Assembly: GCA_028023455.1 (NCBI GenBank)
Contig: JAQFVV010000031.1
Span: 2,354,001 to 2,418,000, forward strand
Source: Epiperipatus broadwayi
Taxonomy: Eukaryota; Onychophora; Udeonychophora; Euonychophora; Peripatidae
Direction: 5' to 3'
Length of the DNA: 64,000 nt
Position 1 is the first letter of the stretch; every line of letters starts with the position of its first letter. The position numbers were made by a program, and so were the translations under genes. Below, in pieces: positions 26,340 to 38,147 of this stretch. The notes beneath the pieces were generated by a model that was not told the origin of the DNA, did no database searches, and saw only the letters and a list, made by a program, of their open reading frames with translations.

Positions 26340-27094
26340 GTAAGTTTTGTTTGAGTGTTGGAGTTAGGGAGCCAAAAATTAGGATGCCTAACACTCTTGA
26401 TATAATCTGATAGAGAGGGAAATACTTCTAAAAAGAAGTCAGATAAGTACAACTTCATGTGGTTTTGATTACCCTTACTGAAAAGCTATGACAAGACGAA
26501 GTAAAGTAATATTAGCTTATATTCCATAATGCATACTACAAGTTTTACATTAGAAGACATTTCATAGTAAATTGTAAAGTATGCTGATTGAATTATTTCT
26601 AGTTGAGCTAGATCTGTTTCAGTCATGATAAATATTGTTTGATAAATGACTGATAATTTTTGTTCTAAATATTTTATACAGCTGCATAATTGTCTAATAG
26701 TTTAACTAACTTCAGTTTGTTCTCAATTCTGGATGAAATAGATTCTAAGTATATATATTTTCTAGTGATTGTGGTTTGTTTTGATTTATGGATTTTTTTC
26801 AAGAATTGTTTTCATTACTGAAACTTGTTTGACTTTTTTTACTGACACATTGATCAGCTTCTTTTTGAACATTTGAATTGGTATTATTGATTCCATAATC
26901 AAGAGTCCACTGATTTCTGTGTTGGTTGCTAATAGAAAAACTTCATTGATTTGATCAATGCACACATCTTTACATTGTTTATCTGCAATGTATGCTATTA
27001 TAACATTCTTTCAAATATATAACGAATAATAGTATTTTTAAATTACATTTTGAACAAAAGTGCTGCTTCAGCTATTGTTTTTGGACAGACAATA
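26340..27094. other. AT-rich interval, no feature seen
   Basis: This lies between the short insertion and the Penelope-like remnant. No coding, RNA or repeat signature is recognised. Confidence 0.55.
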
Positions 27095-27225
27095 CATAAA
27101 TAAAACAAACAAACTTCTTTTTAAAACTCTCTTTTTATATGATTATAATGATGAAAAAGAAATCCAACGTTTTGACTATTTCATATAGTCTTGTTCAAGG
27201 TACACTAAAAAAATATATATAATAA
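27095..27225 (-). repeat. 3' terminal region of Penelope-like element with hairpin
   Basis: On the minus strand this reads ACCTTGAACAAGACTAT, loop, ATAGTCAAAACGTTGG, then a T/A-rich tail. It matches the insertion at 23,186-23,438 in order and orientation, including the TTTTTAAAACT flank. It follows the GIY-YIG frame on the same strand, so it is probably the element's 3' untranslated or terminal-repeat region. Confidence 0.6.
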
Positions 27226-27421
27226 TAAACATCACATATTCCAAAAAAATAAAAAAATAAAATTAAAAATTACAAAATATATTCATAACTAAAAATTTAC
27301 TTTATTTCCCACTCCCCTTTTCTATTACAAACAATCACAACCTAAACACAAACATTTTATTTCTTTTTTTTTTTTTTTTTTAAAAACTATATATCCTTCA
27401 AAATATTTAATTAAAAACCTA

Positions 27422-27805
27422 TTATTTTCTTTTCTCTTTTTCCATTAACATCCTATTTAATTCTGGTTTTATTTCATTAATGTACATATCTTCCTTTATC
27501 ATCCTTTCATTGTATGACTTAATACATTCCAAAGGCTTTATTTCAAAATCCCCATGCTTAAATGTATTCATGTGAATGTAAACATCACCTAAATGCTGTT
27601 TTAATCTGGTTTTTAATTTATTCTTACTAGTCCCAACATATGTCATTTCTACGTTCTTTCTAAAACAATTCAAACATTTTATCAAATAAACTGAATTCAT
27701 AATGTCTAACCTATTATAGTCCCCATTATTATTAATTAAAAAATTTAAACTTGCTTTCTTTTTATAAACTGGACAAATTAAAACATTGAATTTCCTATTA
27801 ATCAT
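27422..27805 (-). pseudogene. Penelope-like element GIY-YIG endonuclease fragment
   Basis: An open frame of 127 residues. It has a C-x2-C-type zinc pair (KCLNC) next to a GIY-YIG nuclease core. The GIY-equivalent is SVYLIKC (residues about 38-44), the YIG-equivalent is TYVGTS (about 55-60), and the following helix motif is KTRLKQHL (about 65-72) with the catalytic Arg. A C-terminal region EDMYINEIKPELN matches the usual end of these domains. Penelope-like retroelements carry such a domain fused to their reverse transcriptase. No reverse transcriptase is seen upstream on the minus strand (27,806-28,600), so this is a 5'-truncated copy. The frame itself is open and the key residues look intact. 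Cellular GIY-YIG proteins are a less likely alternative. Confidence 0.75.
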
Positions 27806-28009
27806 TTAAACTAATGGTACTTTAGTATTATTCAACCAATGACATATTACACTTACCGATTTTCCTTCCAATAGATGTCGTCGATGATAACATGACAACA
27901 TTGTCATGGCAACCAAGTCACTGGCATGATTAATCCATGAGAGAATCAATTTTTGGATTTTTTTGACCCGTGAAATTTAAAAATTGGAGAGAGGTCTGAA
28001 AAATTTTGT

Positions 28010-28245
28010 TATTTGTCTGTCTTTTGTGATTTTGCTATTCACGGCATCACACTGATTTTTTCGTTTTGTCATATTATGATTTTGCTATTCACGGCTTTTT
28101 GTCATATTGTAATTTTGCTATTCACAGCTTTACACTGATTTATTAGTTCTGTCATATTGTGATTTTGCTATTTACGATTTTCTGTCATATTGTGATTCAT
28201 GGCTTTACACTGATTTTTTTGTTCTATCATATTTCTATTTTTTCT
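28010..28245. repeat. Minisatellite
   Basis: About five irregular units contain GTCATATTGTGATTTTGCTA, then TTCACGGCTTTACACTG, then GATTTTTT. Spacings vary between about 32 and 60 bp. The sequence is non-coding. Confidence 0.8.
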
Positions 28246-28642
28246 ACAAATGGCTGAAACTACTGATTGTACATTGTAGAATTTGCCGAGTACTAAAGAA
28301 CCAAACTGATTTCTTAACTTTAATAAATAAATCTTTAGATATATTAAAAGTAACATAAAAAAATCTTTTCTCTATTCCTATTCCTATCTAATCCCAGTCT
28401 AGTTCTTATTTTATTTATCAGAAAATAAATGTTCAACTACACCCCTAGGATAACCATTCATTCTTAATAATATCAATCTCACTCTCAAACAAATTACTAT
28501 TTGAACATAACTTAATTGCCCTAATACAGAAACTATATATGATGTCAACGGTAACAAGAAATATTCAATTTAACAGAATATCTCCCCTCCCCCTTTTTTC
28601 TTTACAATTCCGAATTAATGTTTATACCCAACATACACTATG

Positions 28643-28939
28643 CCACTAGAGGCACTGTTTTTGTGTTAGCACACAGAACATACAGGGTAGGGGCCCCAAA
28701 AGCAGATGATGCTTTTCCCAGCCACTTGGTGGAGCTGTTCACCAATGCATATGCACAGAAACCTTCCACAAGCTAGCTGGCAGCAAAGCTTCCCACCTGG
28801 TGGTGCTGGTTGCCACGTGTAAGCCTATAGCTTGCATGGTCTGCTACCACCTAGGTGGCACTGATCGATGGTAAACACATCTAGCTTACATCGTCTGCTA
28901 CCAGAAACTACCAAGATTCTAGCCCACTATGTGGCACTG
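28643..28939 (+). promoter_or_regulatory. Array of five CTCF-like motifs, forward orientation
   Basis: Five sites fit or nearly fit CCACYWGGTGGCRCTG: 28,643 (CCACTAGAGGCACTG), 28,722 (CCACTTGGTGGAGCTG), 28,793 (CCACCTGGTGGTGCTG), 28,847 (CCACCTAGGTGGCACTG) and 28,924 (CCACTATGTGGCACTG). Spacing is 54-79 bp, and the local GC content is higher than the surroundings. The animal CTCF consensus is CCASYAGRKGGCRSY. Three of the five match 13-14 of 15 positions, and two are off by a one-base indel. Binding is inferred only. The array could equally be a repeat family that merely resembles the motif. Confidence 0.45.
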
Positions 28940-29258
28940 TTTCTCCACGTCACATGGAAAAACTGCGCTCTGTAAATGCCTGCTTGATAGCGTTTATGTA
29001 CATACTACTTAAAAGATGGATGACCTATAATAGACAGGTGTGATTAAATTTAGAAGCCACAACTATGTAATTATTCATTCCCACTTTATAGTGTTACATT
29101 CTATTTCACCGATTAATAAATTGATGTATATTAAAATTATTACTTTTTAAAAATCGATCTTTGTTTTTTTAATTATTTACTCTAAAAGTGTTTTTTTTTT
29201 AAAATTAAAAAAAAAAGGTAATTTTTATGACAACCTTTATTTCAAACGCTGCTAAAAA

Positions 29259-29370
29259 TCGGGGGGGGGGGAGGTAATTTTTTTTCACTACAGCAATATT
29301 TCTTTCCGCGGCGGAGAGGGGGGTGGTTGGCGGAGGGGGTTGGGTTCGCGGCCCGGAGGATGCTATGACA
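29259..29370 (+). other. G-rich patch with G-quadruplex potential, present in one palindrome arm only
   Basis: A run of about ten G at 29,260, followed by 29,305-29,360 containing GGCGGAGAGGGGGG, GGTTGGCGGAGGGGG and GGGTTCGCGGCCCGG. The mirrored position in the right arm (about 38,805-38,830) lacks some 75 bp of this, so it is an insertion in the left arm or a deletion in the right. It contrasts sharply with the AT-rich surroundings. Confidence 0.75.
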
Positions 29371-29996
29371 TATGAAAAAAAAAACTATTATTTTAAAAGA
29401 TGATTGTTTGTAAAACTTTTTTTTTTTTTCCAATAACTTTGAAAGTAAATACAAATTATATTTCGGTTTATAGATCTTTTGCAAACGTATTATTTTAAAA
29501 ATGTAAATAGTGTCTCTAAATGAATTTTTAAATAAATAAATATTTTTAAATTACTGGAGAGAAAGCAAATCAAACTCCTTTAAATATATTAAAATATCTA
29601 TTCAGTTCAAATTTAAAGGAAATTTACTGTACAATTTATGTATAAACATACATCTATTATTTGTAATATAAAATCTAAATAAATTTATAAACCATTCAAG
29701 TTTAACTATCTTTGGTAAAAAATAAATTTATTAAAATTAATATGTGTGCAGGCAATAAAACATCAAGCAGATCGAAGAGTACGACCCTTATAACAAGGTA
29801 TTCTTTGTAGACTTAATAAGATGTCAGAGAATTGCATAGTGTGTGATGATTTATACATGAACTCTCTTCAGTGTAAAAATCGAATAAAAATATTCAAGGC
29901 GTAAATATTAATTGAAATTGTACTTAAAACTTTAGAATCTTTTTAATAACTAAAAATGTCATATACTCATAAGGAAATTTCATAATAATAGGTTTA

Positions 29997-30641
29997 CTTA
30001 TATAAAGCTAAAGCTTTAGTACATGCGCCTTGAGTGCTTAATTTTAGCAAGAGAGACCTCTACAAATGATAACACGAAATTCGACTTTATAAAGATAAGA
30101 GGGACCCTCTTATCTCTAACCTATTTTTCTTAATTATATAGGCAAATCTAAAGCATTTTGATTTGGGAGCATGAGGTTAATAAATTCTTCACTGATTAAG
30201 TCCACTACTTCTATTAAACATTAACACTTGCAAAATCTTTTGATTTACAATGAGTCAATATTCAGATATTAAATTTAGAAATATTTTGAATCAATTTAAA
30301 GTTATAAATATTAATTCTTATTTCTAAATTTAATATCTGAATATTGACTCGTTGTAAATCGAAAGATTTCGTGAATGTTAATGTTTAATAGAAATAGTGG
30401 ACTTAATCAGTGAAGAATTTATTAGCTTCATGCTCCCAAATCAAAATGCTTTAGATTTGCCTATATAATTAAGAAAAATAGGTTAGAGATAAGAGGGTCC
30501 CTCATCTTTATAAAGTCGAATCTCGTGTTATGATTTGTAGAGGTCTCTCTTGCTAAAATTAAGCACTCAAGGCACATGTACTAAAGCTTTAGCTTTATAT
30601 AAGTATTACATGCTGACATTGGGCTTAATAAGAATTAATAT
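29997..30641. mobile_element. Hairpin (foldback) insertion with 14-bp target duplication
   Basis: A 645-bp insertion is flanked by a perfect TAATAATAGGTTTA at 29,983-29,996 and 30,642-30,655. Arms 29,998-30,283 and 30,319-30,602 are reverse complements at about 95 percent by eye, around a 35-nt loop. A 39-nt unpaired tail ends the element on the right. The opposite palindrome arm has a single, slightly diverged copy of the target near 36,727-36,740 and no insertion, so it preserves the empty site. No open reading frame is present. Confidence 0.85.
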
Positions 30642-31390
30642 TAATAATAGGTTTAATAAATATGGCTAAAGTAAGATATTATTGCACTCAATTGCATTTA
30701 AATGATTAAGAGCAACACTGAATGCATGAGGGTCCATTGAAATAGATATGAATGTTTGATGCTTATGTTAGGCTTGTATATTGTTAAAATTAAAACTATT
30801 AGTCCTCATAAATAATTTGGAAGACATTGCCTGTAAAAATTGGATGATTATTGAAAATTATATATGATCTTAATAGCCTAAAATTCAGAAGCCTGATAGT
30901 ACCGTCTTTGCCAGTGCACTGTTTCTTTCTTCCATTGTTGAATTAGTAATATCACCACAGCTTGTAAAAGTAATGTTTCTTATTATAAGAGCTTAACAAT
31001 GAGTTAATTTGTTTCATAATTATGCTATTAAAAGTTTGGTTAATTTTGGTATAGGATATATCTAGATGAACATCTAAACATTATGAAAGAATTTTTAAAA
31101 AAGTAAAGGCAATACTTTTTTAGTAGATACTTTCCAAGCTAAGGATTTATCAATGAAAGCTAAAATCTAATTAGAATTTTTGCAATAGGTCACTCTATCT
31201 ACTTTATGATAGAACCATCAAAATGAGAGTCATGTGATGCTGGGTACAGTTGAGAAATAATTAATTACTTGTTCAGTAATTGAAGGTTTATCATGAGATA
31301 AGTACATTATCTGCAAAAGCTAATGAATACATATTTATTTTTAATAATGGTAGAAAAAATTTAATTAAATTTGCATATTAAAGTAAAACA

Positions 31391-34300
31391 AAATCATCAT
31401 CATCAACTATTATCAATACACTGCAGGATGAACATCTCTCCAAGTTTAATCTATCTCCGATCTTTAGTTTCTCTTCTTCACATCACCCTGCACACTTTCT
31501 TATTTCATCTATCCATCTCACATGTGATCTCTTTCTGGGTCTTCTACAATCTCTTGGAATCCAGCTTAAGATTTCAATTGTCCATCTATTATAATCTCTT
31601 CTAGCAATATGTCCAGCCCAACTCCACTTTAATCTTTTAATTTTTTCAATGAAATCAGTTACACCTTATTGTTCTCTTACCGATATATTGTGTTTTCAAT
31701 CTCTTCTTGTTAATCCCAACATGCATCTCTCCATACTTCTTTGAGTGGTCTGAAGTCTGTATTGCTCTTCTATTAAGTGTCCAAGTCTCAGATCCATAAG
31801 TAAAAACAGGTAAAACACATTTGTTAAAAATTTTCCTTTACAAACACATAGGTATATTTCCTTTTAGTATCAAGCTATTTCTACCAAAAGCACTCCAACC
31901 TAGTTTAATTCTATGATTAATTTCATCCATTATGTTTCCATCTATATTAATAATTTGACCAAGGCGTTTGTAACTGTTAACTTCTTCTAAATCATCATAA
32001 GCAGTCTTTATTTTAATATTTTGAAAAAAATCCATTAAACATTATTTTAATCATTTTAACATTTATCTTTAGTCCTACTTTCATCTGATAACTACTGCAA
32101 CATTTCCTGTAGGTCTAAAGCATTATTAGCAAAAACAACTACACCATCTGAAAAATCTAAATGACTTAAATAATCACCATTTACTTTCACTCCTTTAGCT
32201 TCCTATTTTAATCCAAAAACTACTTCTTGCACCACTGCTGTAAAACGTTTTGGAAATATGAAGTCACCCTGTCTTACAGTCTTCTCAATGTTGACTTTCC
32301 CAGTATTATTATCTAATCTAATTGTTTCTGTTGCATTTTTATAAATATTCTTTAAAATATGACAATATCCTGGATCTATACCTTGATGATCCAATGCTTT
32401 AATCACTGAAGCAATGTTTATAGAATCAAATGCCTTTTCATAATCTACAAATTCAAAACATAATGGTAACTCATATTCATTTGTCTTTTCTTTAACTTCT
32501 CTCAATTCCTCGATATGATCACCTTGTACTAAAACCACTTTTAAATCCAGCTTGTTCTCTTGGTTGGTGGAAATCCAATGTTCTCTGTACATGATTTGTA
32601 ATTATCTTGGTAAAAATTTTGTATGTAACTGATAAAAGGCTGATAGGTCTGTAATGTCTAATATCTTCTTTATCACTTTTTTTAAATATTAATATTAATA
32701 TGCATTCTTCCAATCATCTGGTACATCTTTATCATTTAGAAATTTGGTATATAACCTTGCTAAAAAATTTTCTATTTTTTCACCTGCTTCTTTTAATATA
32801 TCAATTATAATTCCACCATTACCTGGCACCTTTTTTTTATATATTTAATTGCATATCTCACTTCTTCATTTAAAATTCGGGCAATTCAGAAGATGTAACA
32901 GATATAGGAGGTATTTGTTCTTTATTACTATATAATTCTTGATAAAAGTCTTCTATCCATTTCATGATGTCATCTCTCTTTTTAGTAATAATTCCATTTT
33001 TTTTTCTTATTGCAGATATAAATTTCCTACCAATACCAAAATGCTGTTTTACATTCTTGCAACTTTCATTCTTTCTACTGCTTTCCTTGCTAGATCACAG
33101 TTATACTTTCTTATATCATTTTTAACTCTTTTTCACATCATTTTACTTTCGAGATATTTAATTCTTTTTAACACATCATTTTTGTATATCTTCATGTTCC
33201 TTTTTTTTCATAAATTCTCTAGTCTCAGTAGAAATGTTATTGGTCAAGTGCTGCTTTTTTCAACTAGCTATTTTTGTTGCAGTTTTTAAAAGTGGATCAG
33301 TTGTTTTCATATTAATTTCATTCAAATCTGAATCATGTTCAAAATCTACTAATCCTTGAAACGTATTTGTAAGTTCTAATTTAAATTCATTAGAATGTTT
33401 CTGAAAATTAGGAATATCAACTGTAAATATTGTTTTTCTTAATAATTTTTGTCTCTCTAGTTTTGCATTAACATGTATTTCACATCTTACTAATCGATGA
33501 TCACTTCCTCTGTTAAATTTATTAAGAACATTACAATTTTGAAATATGTATTTTCTGTTAGTCATAATATAATCCAATTCTGCTGTACCTTTTTTGTATG
33601 CTTCCATGTTCATTTCCTTTTAACATTTTTCTCAAAATAATAATTCATAATATAAAGTTTTCCTTTTCCTGCAAAATCCACCAGTCTATGACCTCTCTCA
33701 TTTATATTACCATAACCAAAATTACCTACAGCACTTTCATTTTTCATTTGTTTACCAATTCTAGCATTAAAGTCTTCCATAACAATTTTTAAATGTTGTT
33801 TACTCAGATCAAAAGCCTTTTGTGCATCCATACAAAAATCTTCTACTATATTAAGAACTTGTTGGGGCATAAACCTGAATTATCTGCATTTGGTATCTGC
33901 TATTAAGTTGTTTAACTAATCTTGCCACTCTGTCCGATACACATCATCTCCACAATGTTGTTTTTCCACTTTTTATTTATAATGAATCCTACTCCACTTG
34001 TATTTGCAATATTTGTGGCTTAGAGTATACGTTCACTTTTTAAAACAATTGTCTTTTCACCTTTTCTTCTAACTTCACAAAGTCCAATAATGTACCATTT
34101 AATATAAGACAGTTTTTCTTCTAACTTTTGCAATCTTCCTTCACTTGAAAGTGATCTGCAGTTGTAAGTACCTAAATAAAAAAAGTCACCATCAAATGGC
34201 AGCCTGGGTCCACAATCAGGGGATTCTTAGTACCCTCTGCCTTTGGCCACAACTGCTACTTTGGTTGTGACTTTACAGTCTCCTGGGAATAAGGCCATGA

Positions 34301-34629
34301 TTTATTTTTGTCTGTCATAATTGTATGTATATATATTGGAAAAATATTTATCATTTACACAAGCATTCATTCTGCCTTATCAGGCAACTGAGCAGAAAGT
34401 CCATGGTGTTTCTTGATCTTAAACTCAGAGGTAAGAATCCAATAACATCATCTTGCTGGCTAATGCATGTTGGTGAGCAGCCCATCCATGTTTATATACT
34501 ATATGAATAATCACATAGTAATAACAGTTGTAATGACAAGAACATATGGAGTGGACATTAAGAATTTGCCTTGCTCAGTTCCTTTAAGGCCTCCAAGAAG
34601 AATCAAAGGATTTCCTTTCAATTAATAGG
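31391..34629 (-). mobile_element. RTE-type LINE, copy 2
   Basis: A 3.24 kb element of the same family as 10,403-13,607, with the same 5' end and the same TCATCATCATC-type 3' end. Its 3' third lies in the palindrome arm and its 5' two thirds in the central spacer. It keeps the segment encoding DFNARIGK, which copy 1 has lost. Confidence 0.85.
31838..34190 (-). pseudogene. RTE LINE endonuclease/reverse transcriptase, copy 2, broken
   Basis: Fragments in order on the minus strand. The endonuclease around 33,870-33,610 has EDFNARIGK and FGYGN. The frame at 33,613-33,260 has SDHRLVRCEI. The reverse transcriptase N-part at 32,713-32,519 has YRPISLLSVTYKIF. Motif A, VDYEKAFDSI, is near 32,430. The thumb region at 32,035-31,838 has SYKRLGQIINIDGN. 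Motif C reads FSDG instead of FADD (near 32,135), so one catalytic Asp is lost. The same FSDG change is in the 35-kb copy. Several frameshifts separate the pieces. Confidence 0.8.
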
Positions 34630-35004
34630 ATGGCAATAAATTTGTAACCTCCTGAGTATAGACAATTTCTTGCATTAAATCAAATCTTAATGATTAATCA
34701 AAGTAAATTATAGTTTATTAGTTGATATTGTGAAATTGATAAATATTTAAGTGTCTCTGTTTGGTGATATATATTAAAATTTGTCTATTTAGAAATTCAT
34801 TTATAGATTCATTAAACCACCTAACTACTCACAAACATTTTATTAGAAAATCTGTAGAGATTCTAACCAATAAATAAATTCAAGTATATGTATTATCTCC
34901 TTTACGCTTGCCACTATTTTTGGTTTGATCACAACCCCATAAGTTAATAATTGTTGAAATCTACCGAAAAATGCTATAATACATCATAATGACAATTCTA
35001 AAGA
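34630..35004. other. Palindrome spacer outside the LINE
   Basis: This AT-rich sequence lies between the 5' end of LINE copy 2 and the inner edge of the right palindrome arm. No feature is recognised. Confidence 0.6.
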
Positions 35005-36003
35005 TATCATTCAGGTATAGATCCAAGATATTGTCATATTTTAAAGAATATTTATAAAACTGCAACAGCAACAATTAGATTATATAATAATACTGAAAAA
35101 GTCAACATTGAGAAGAGTGTAAGACAGGGTGACTCCATATCTCCAAAACTTTTTACACCAGTGCTGCAAGAAGTATTTTGTGGATTAAAATGAGAAGCTA
35201 AAGGAGTGAAAGTAAATGGTGATTATTTAAGTCATTTAGATTTTTCAGATGGTGTAGTTGTTTTTGCTAATAATGCTTTAAATGTACAGGAAATGTTGCA
35301 GTAGTTATCAGATGAAAGTAGGACTAAAGATAAATGTTAAAATGACTAAAGTAATGTTTAATGGACTTTTTCAAAATATGAAAATAAAGACTATTTATGA
35401 TGAGTTAGAAGAAGTTAACAGTTACAAACGCCTTGGTCAGATTATTATTACAGATGGAAACATAATGGATGAAATTAATCACAGAATTAAACTTGGTTGG
35501 AGTGCTTTTGGTAGAAATAACTTGATACTAAAAGGAAATATACCTATGTGTTTGTAAAGGAAGATTTTTAACAAATGTGTTTTACCTGTTTTTACTAATG
35601 AATCCGAGACTTGGACACTTAATAGAAGAGCAATACAGACTTCAGACCACTCAAAGAAGTATGGAGAGATGCATGTTGGGATTAACAAGAAGAGATTGAA
35701 AACGCAATATATTGGTAAGAGAACAATAATATGTAACTGATTTCATTGAAATATTAAAAGTTTAAAGTGGAGTTGGGCTGGGCATATTGCTAGAAGAGAT
35801 GATAATAGATGGACAATTGAAATCTTAAGCTGGATTCCAAGAGATTGTAGAAGACCCAGGAAGAGACCAAATGTGAGATGGATAGATGGAATAAGAAAGT
35901 GTGCAGGGGTGATGTGGAGAAGAGTAGCTAAAGATTGAAGATGGATTAAACTTGTAATGATGTTCATTCTGCAGTGTATTGATAATAGTTGATGATGATG
36001 ATC
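35005..36003 (+). pseudogene. RTE LINE reverse transcriptase 3' part, copy 3 (in the right palindrome arm)
   Basis: This is the mirror image of the 3' third of LINE copy 2. It starts abruptly inside the reverse transcriptase near 35,010 and runs to the ATGATGATG tail near 36,000. Visible landmarks are GVRQGDS-like motif B near 35,120, the FSDG variant of motif C near 35,245, and SYKRLGQIIITDGN near 35,420. The shared FSDG mutation and shared 3' flank show that it arose by inverted duplication, not by separate transposition. Confidence 0.85.
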
Positions 36004-37355
36004 TTGTTTTACTTTAATATGCAAATTTAATTAAACTTTTTCTACCATTATTAAAAATAAATATGTATTCATTAGCTTTTGCAGATAATGTACTTATCTC
36101 ATGATAAACCTTCAATTACTGAACAAGTAATTAATCATTTATCAACTGTATCCAGCATTACATGATGGTTCTATCATAAAGTAGATAGAGTAACCTATTG
36201 CAAAAATTCTAATTAGATTTCAGCTTTCATTGATAAATCCTTAGCTTGGAAAGTATCTACTAAAAAAGTATTGCCTTTACTTTTTTTATAATTCTTTCAT
36301 AATGTTTAGATGTTCATCTAAATATATCCTATACCAAAATTAACCAAACTTGTAACAGCGTAATTATGAAACAAATTAACTTATTGTTAAGCTCTTATAA
36401 TAAGAAACATTACTTTTACAAGCTGTGGTGATATTACTAATTCAACAATGAAAGAAAGAAACAGTGCACTGGCAAAGACGGTACTATAAGGCTGCTGAAT
36501 TTTAGGCTATTAAGATCATACATAATTTTCAATAATCATTCAATTTTGATGGGCGATGTCTTCCAAATTATTTATGAGGACTAATAGTTTTAATTTTAAC
36601 AGTATACAAGCCTAACATAAGCATCAAACATTCATATCTATTTCAATGGACCCTCATGCATTCAGTGTTGCTCTTAATCATTTAAATGCAGTTAAGTGCA
36701 ATAATATTTTACTTTAGCCATATTTATTAAGCATATTATTATGAAATTTCCTTGTGAGTATATGACTTTTTTAGTTATTAAAATGATTCTGAAGTTTTAA
36801 ATACAATTTCAATTAATATTCATGCCTTGAATATTTTTACTGGATTTTTACACTGAAGAGAGTTCATGTATAAATCATCACACACTATGCAATTCTCTGA
36901 CATCTTATTAAGTCTACAAAGAATACAATGTTATAAGGGTCGTACTCTTCAATCTGCTTGATGTTTTATTGCCTGCACACATTAATTTTAATAAATTTAT
37001 TTTTTACCAAAGATAGTAAAACTTGAATTGTTTATAAATTTATTTAGATTTTATATTACAAATAATAGATGTATGTGTATACATAAATTGTACAGTAAAC
37101 TTTTTTTAAATTTGAACTGAATAGATATTTTAATATATTTAAAAGAGTTTGATTTGCTTTCTCTCCAGCAATTTAAAAATATTTAGTAATTTAAAAATTC
37201 ATTTAGAGACGCTATTTACATTTTTAAAATAATACATTTGCGAAAGATCTATAAACTGAAATATAATTTGTATTAAACAGTGAAGATTGCTAATTCCTCT
37301 ACAAGCTTTATGATAAATGCTTAGCCAGAGCCAGCACTTAAAATATCTCTGTCAG

Positions 37356-37426
37356 GAACCCCTCCTCAAACCCCTGACCATGGTTTCATGCTTTGGCACT
37401 CCTCAGAGAGGTGGCAGGATAGGTTC
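37356..37426 (-). ncRNA. Hammerhead ribozyme, unit a (inverted copy)
   Basis: On the minus strand: CTGAGGA (37,406-37,400), stem II GTGC with loop CAAA and GCAT, the GAAA box, stem III CC-AT-GG, then GTC with predicted cleavage between 37,376 and 37,375. Stem I 5' strand ACCTCT pairs with AGGGGT. A 3x3 internal loop and a second helix follow, as in the direct copies. Confidence 0.85.
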
Positions 37427-38076
37427 AGACATTAGATCTAAAAATACCAACCCAAAGCTAAGCACTTAGCTAAAAGTTATCTATTGAATGGAAAATCTGA
37501 AATTTTCAGACATCTACATGTCTTCAAACCCAGCTATCCAACTCAAATAGCTATATGGGGCTGATAGATCTTCAGCCATACCATATATTAGTAGTCATAG
37601 CAATATAAAATTGCATAAGACTTATTGGCAGAGACTATAAATAGTCAAAATAAGAGTCATAGATCAATTCATAGATCACATGACCCTATCTCTTAACCTT
37701 GTATGTTATAAACAGTGAGGATTGCCAATTCCTCTACAAGCTTTATGATAAATGCTTAGCCAGAGCCAGCACTTAAAATATCTCTATCAGATATTTTAAG
37801 TCATGTGATCTATGAATTGATCATGTGATCTATGAATTGATCTATGACTTTATTTTGACTATTTATAGTCTCTGCCAATAATTCTTATGCAATTTTATAT
37901 TGCTATGACTACTAATATATGGTATGGCTGAAGATCTATCGGCCCCATATAGCTATTTGAGTTGTATAGCTGGGTTTGAAGACATGTAGATGTCTGAAAA
38001 TTTCAGATTTTCCACTCAATAGATAACTTTTAGCTAAGTGCTTAGCTTTGGGTTGGTATTTTTAGATCTAGTGTCT

Positions 38077-38147
38077 GAACCTATCCTGCCACCTCTCTGA
38101 GGAGTGCAAAAGCATGAAACCATGGTCAGGGGTTTGAGGAGGGGTTC
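38077..38147 (+). ncRNA. Hammerhead ribozyme, unit b
   Basis: CTGAGGA at 38,097-38,103. Stem II is GTGC/GCAT (one G-U pair) with loop AAAA. GAAA is at 38,116-38,119. Stem III is CC/GG with a 2-nt loop. GTC ends at 38,127, the predicted cleavage site. Stem I: six pairs next to the core, then a 3x3 internal loop (CCG opposite TTG), four pairs (TCCT with AGGA), a mismatch, and six more pairs. All invariant core bases of the family (CTGANGA, GAAA, UH) are present. Confidence 0.9.

Larger units (their letters stand above)
28631..32410 (+). repeat. Large palindrome, left arm
   Basis: This arm is the reverse complement of 35,005-39,481, apart from arm-specific insertions and scattered substitutions. 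After removing the 659-bp insertion and duplication at 29,983-30,641, the arm is about 3.1 kb. Outer boundary: ACATACAC at 28,631 matches GTGTATGT ending at 39,481, and the sequences beyond do not match. Inner boundary: similarity stops inside a LINE, near 32,410. I see no target duplication at the outer ends, so this reads as an inverted segmental duplication rather than a transposon with terminal repeats. Confidence 0.9.
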
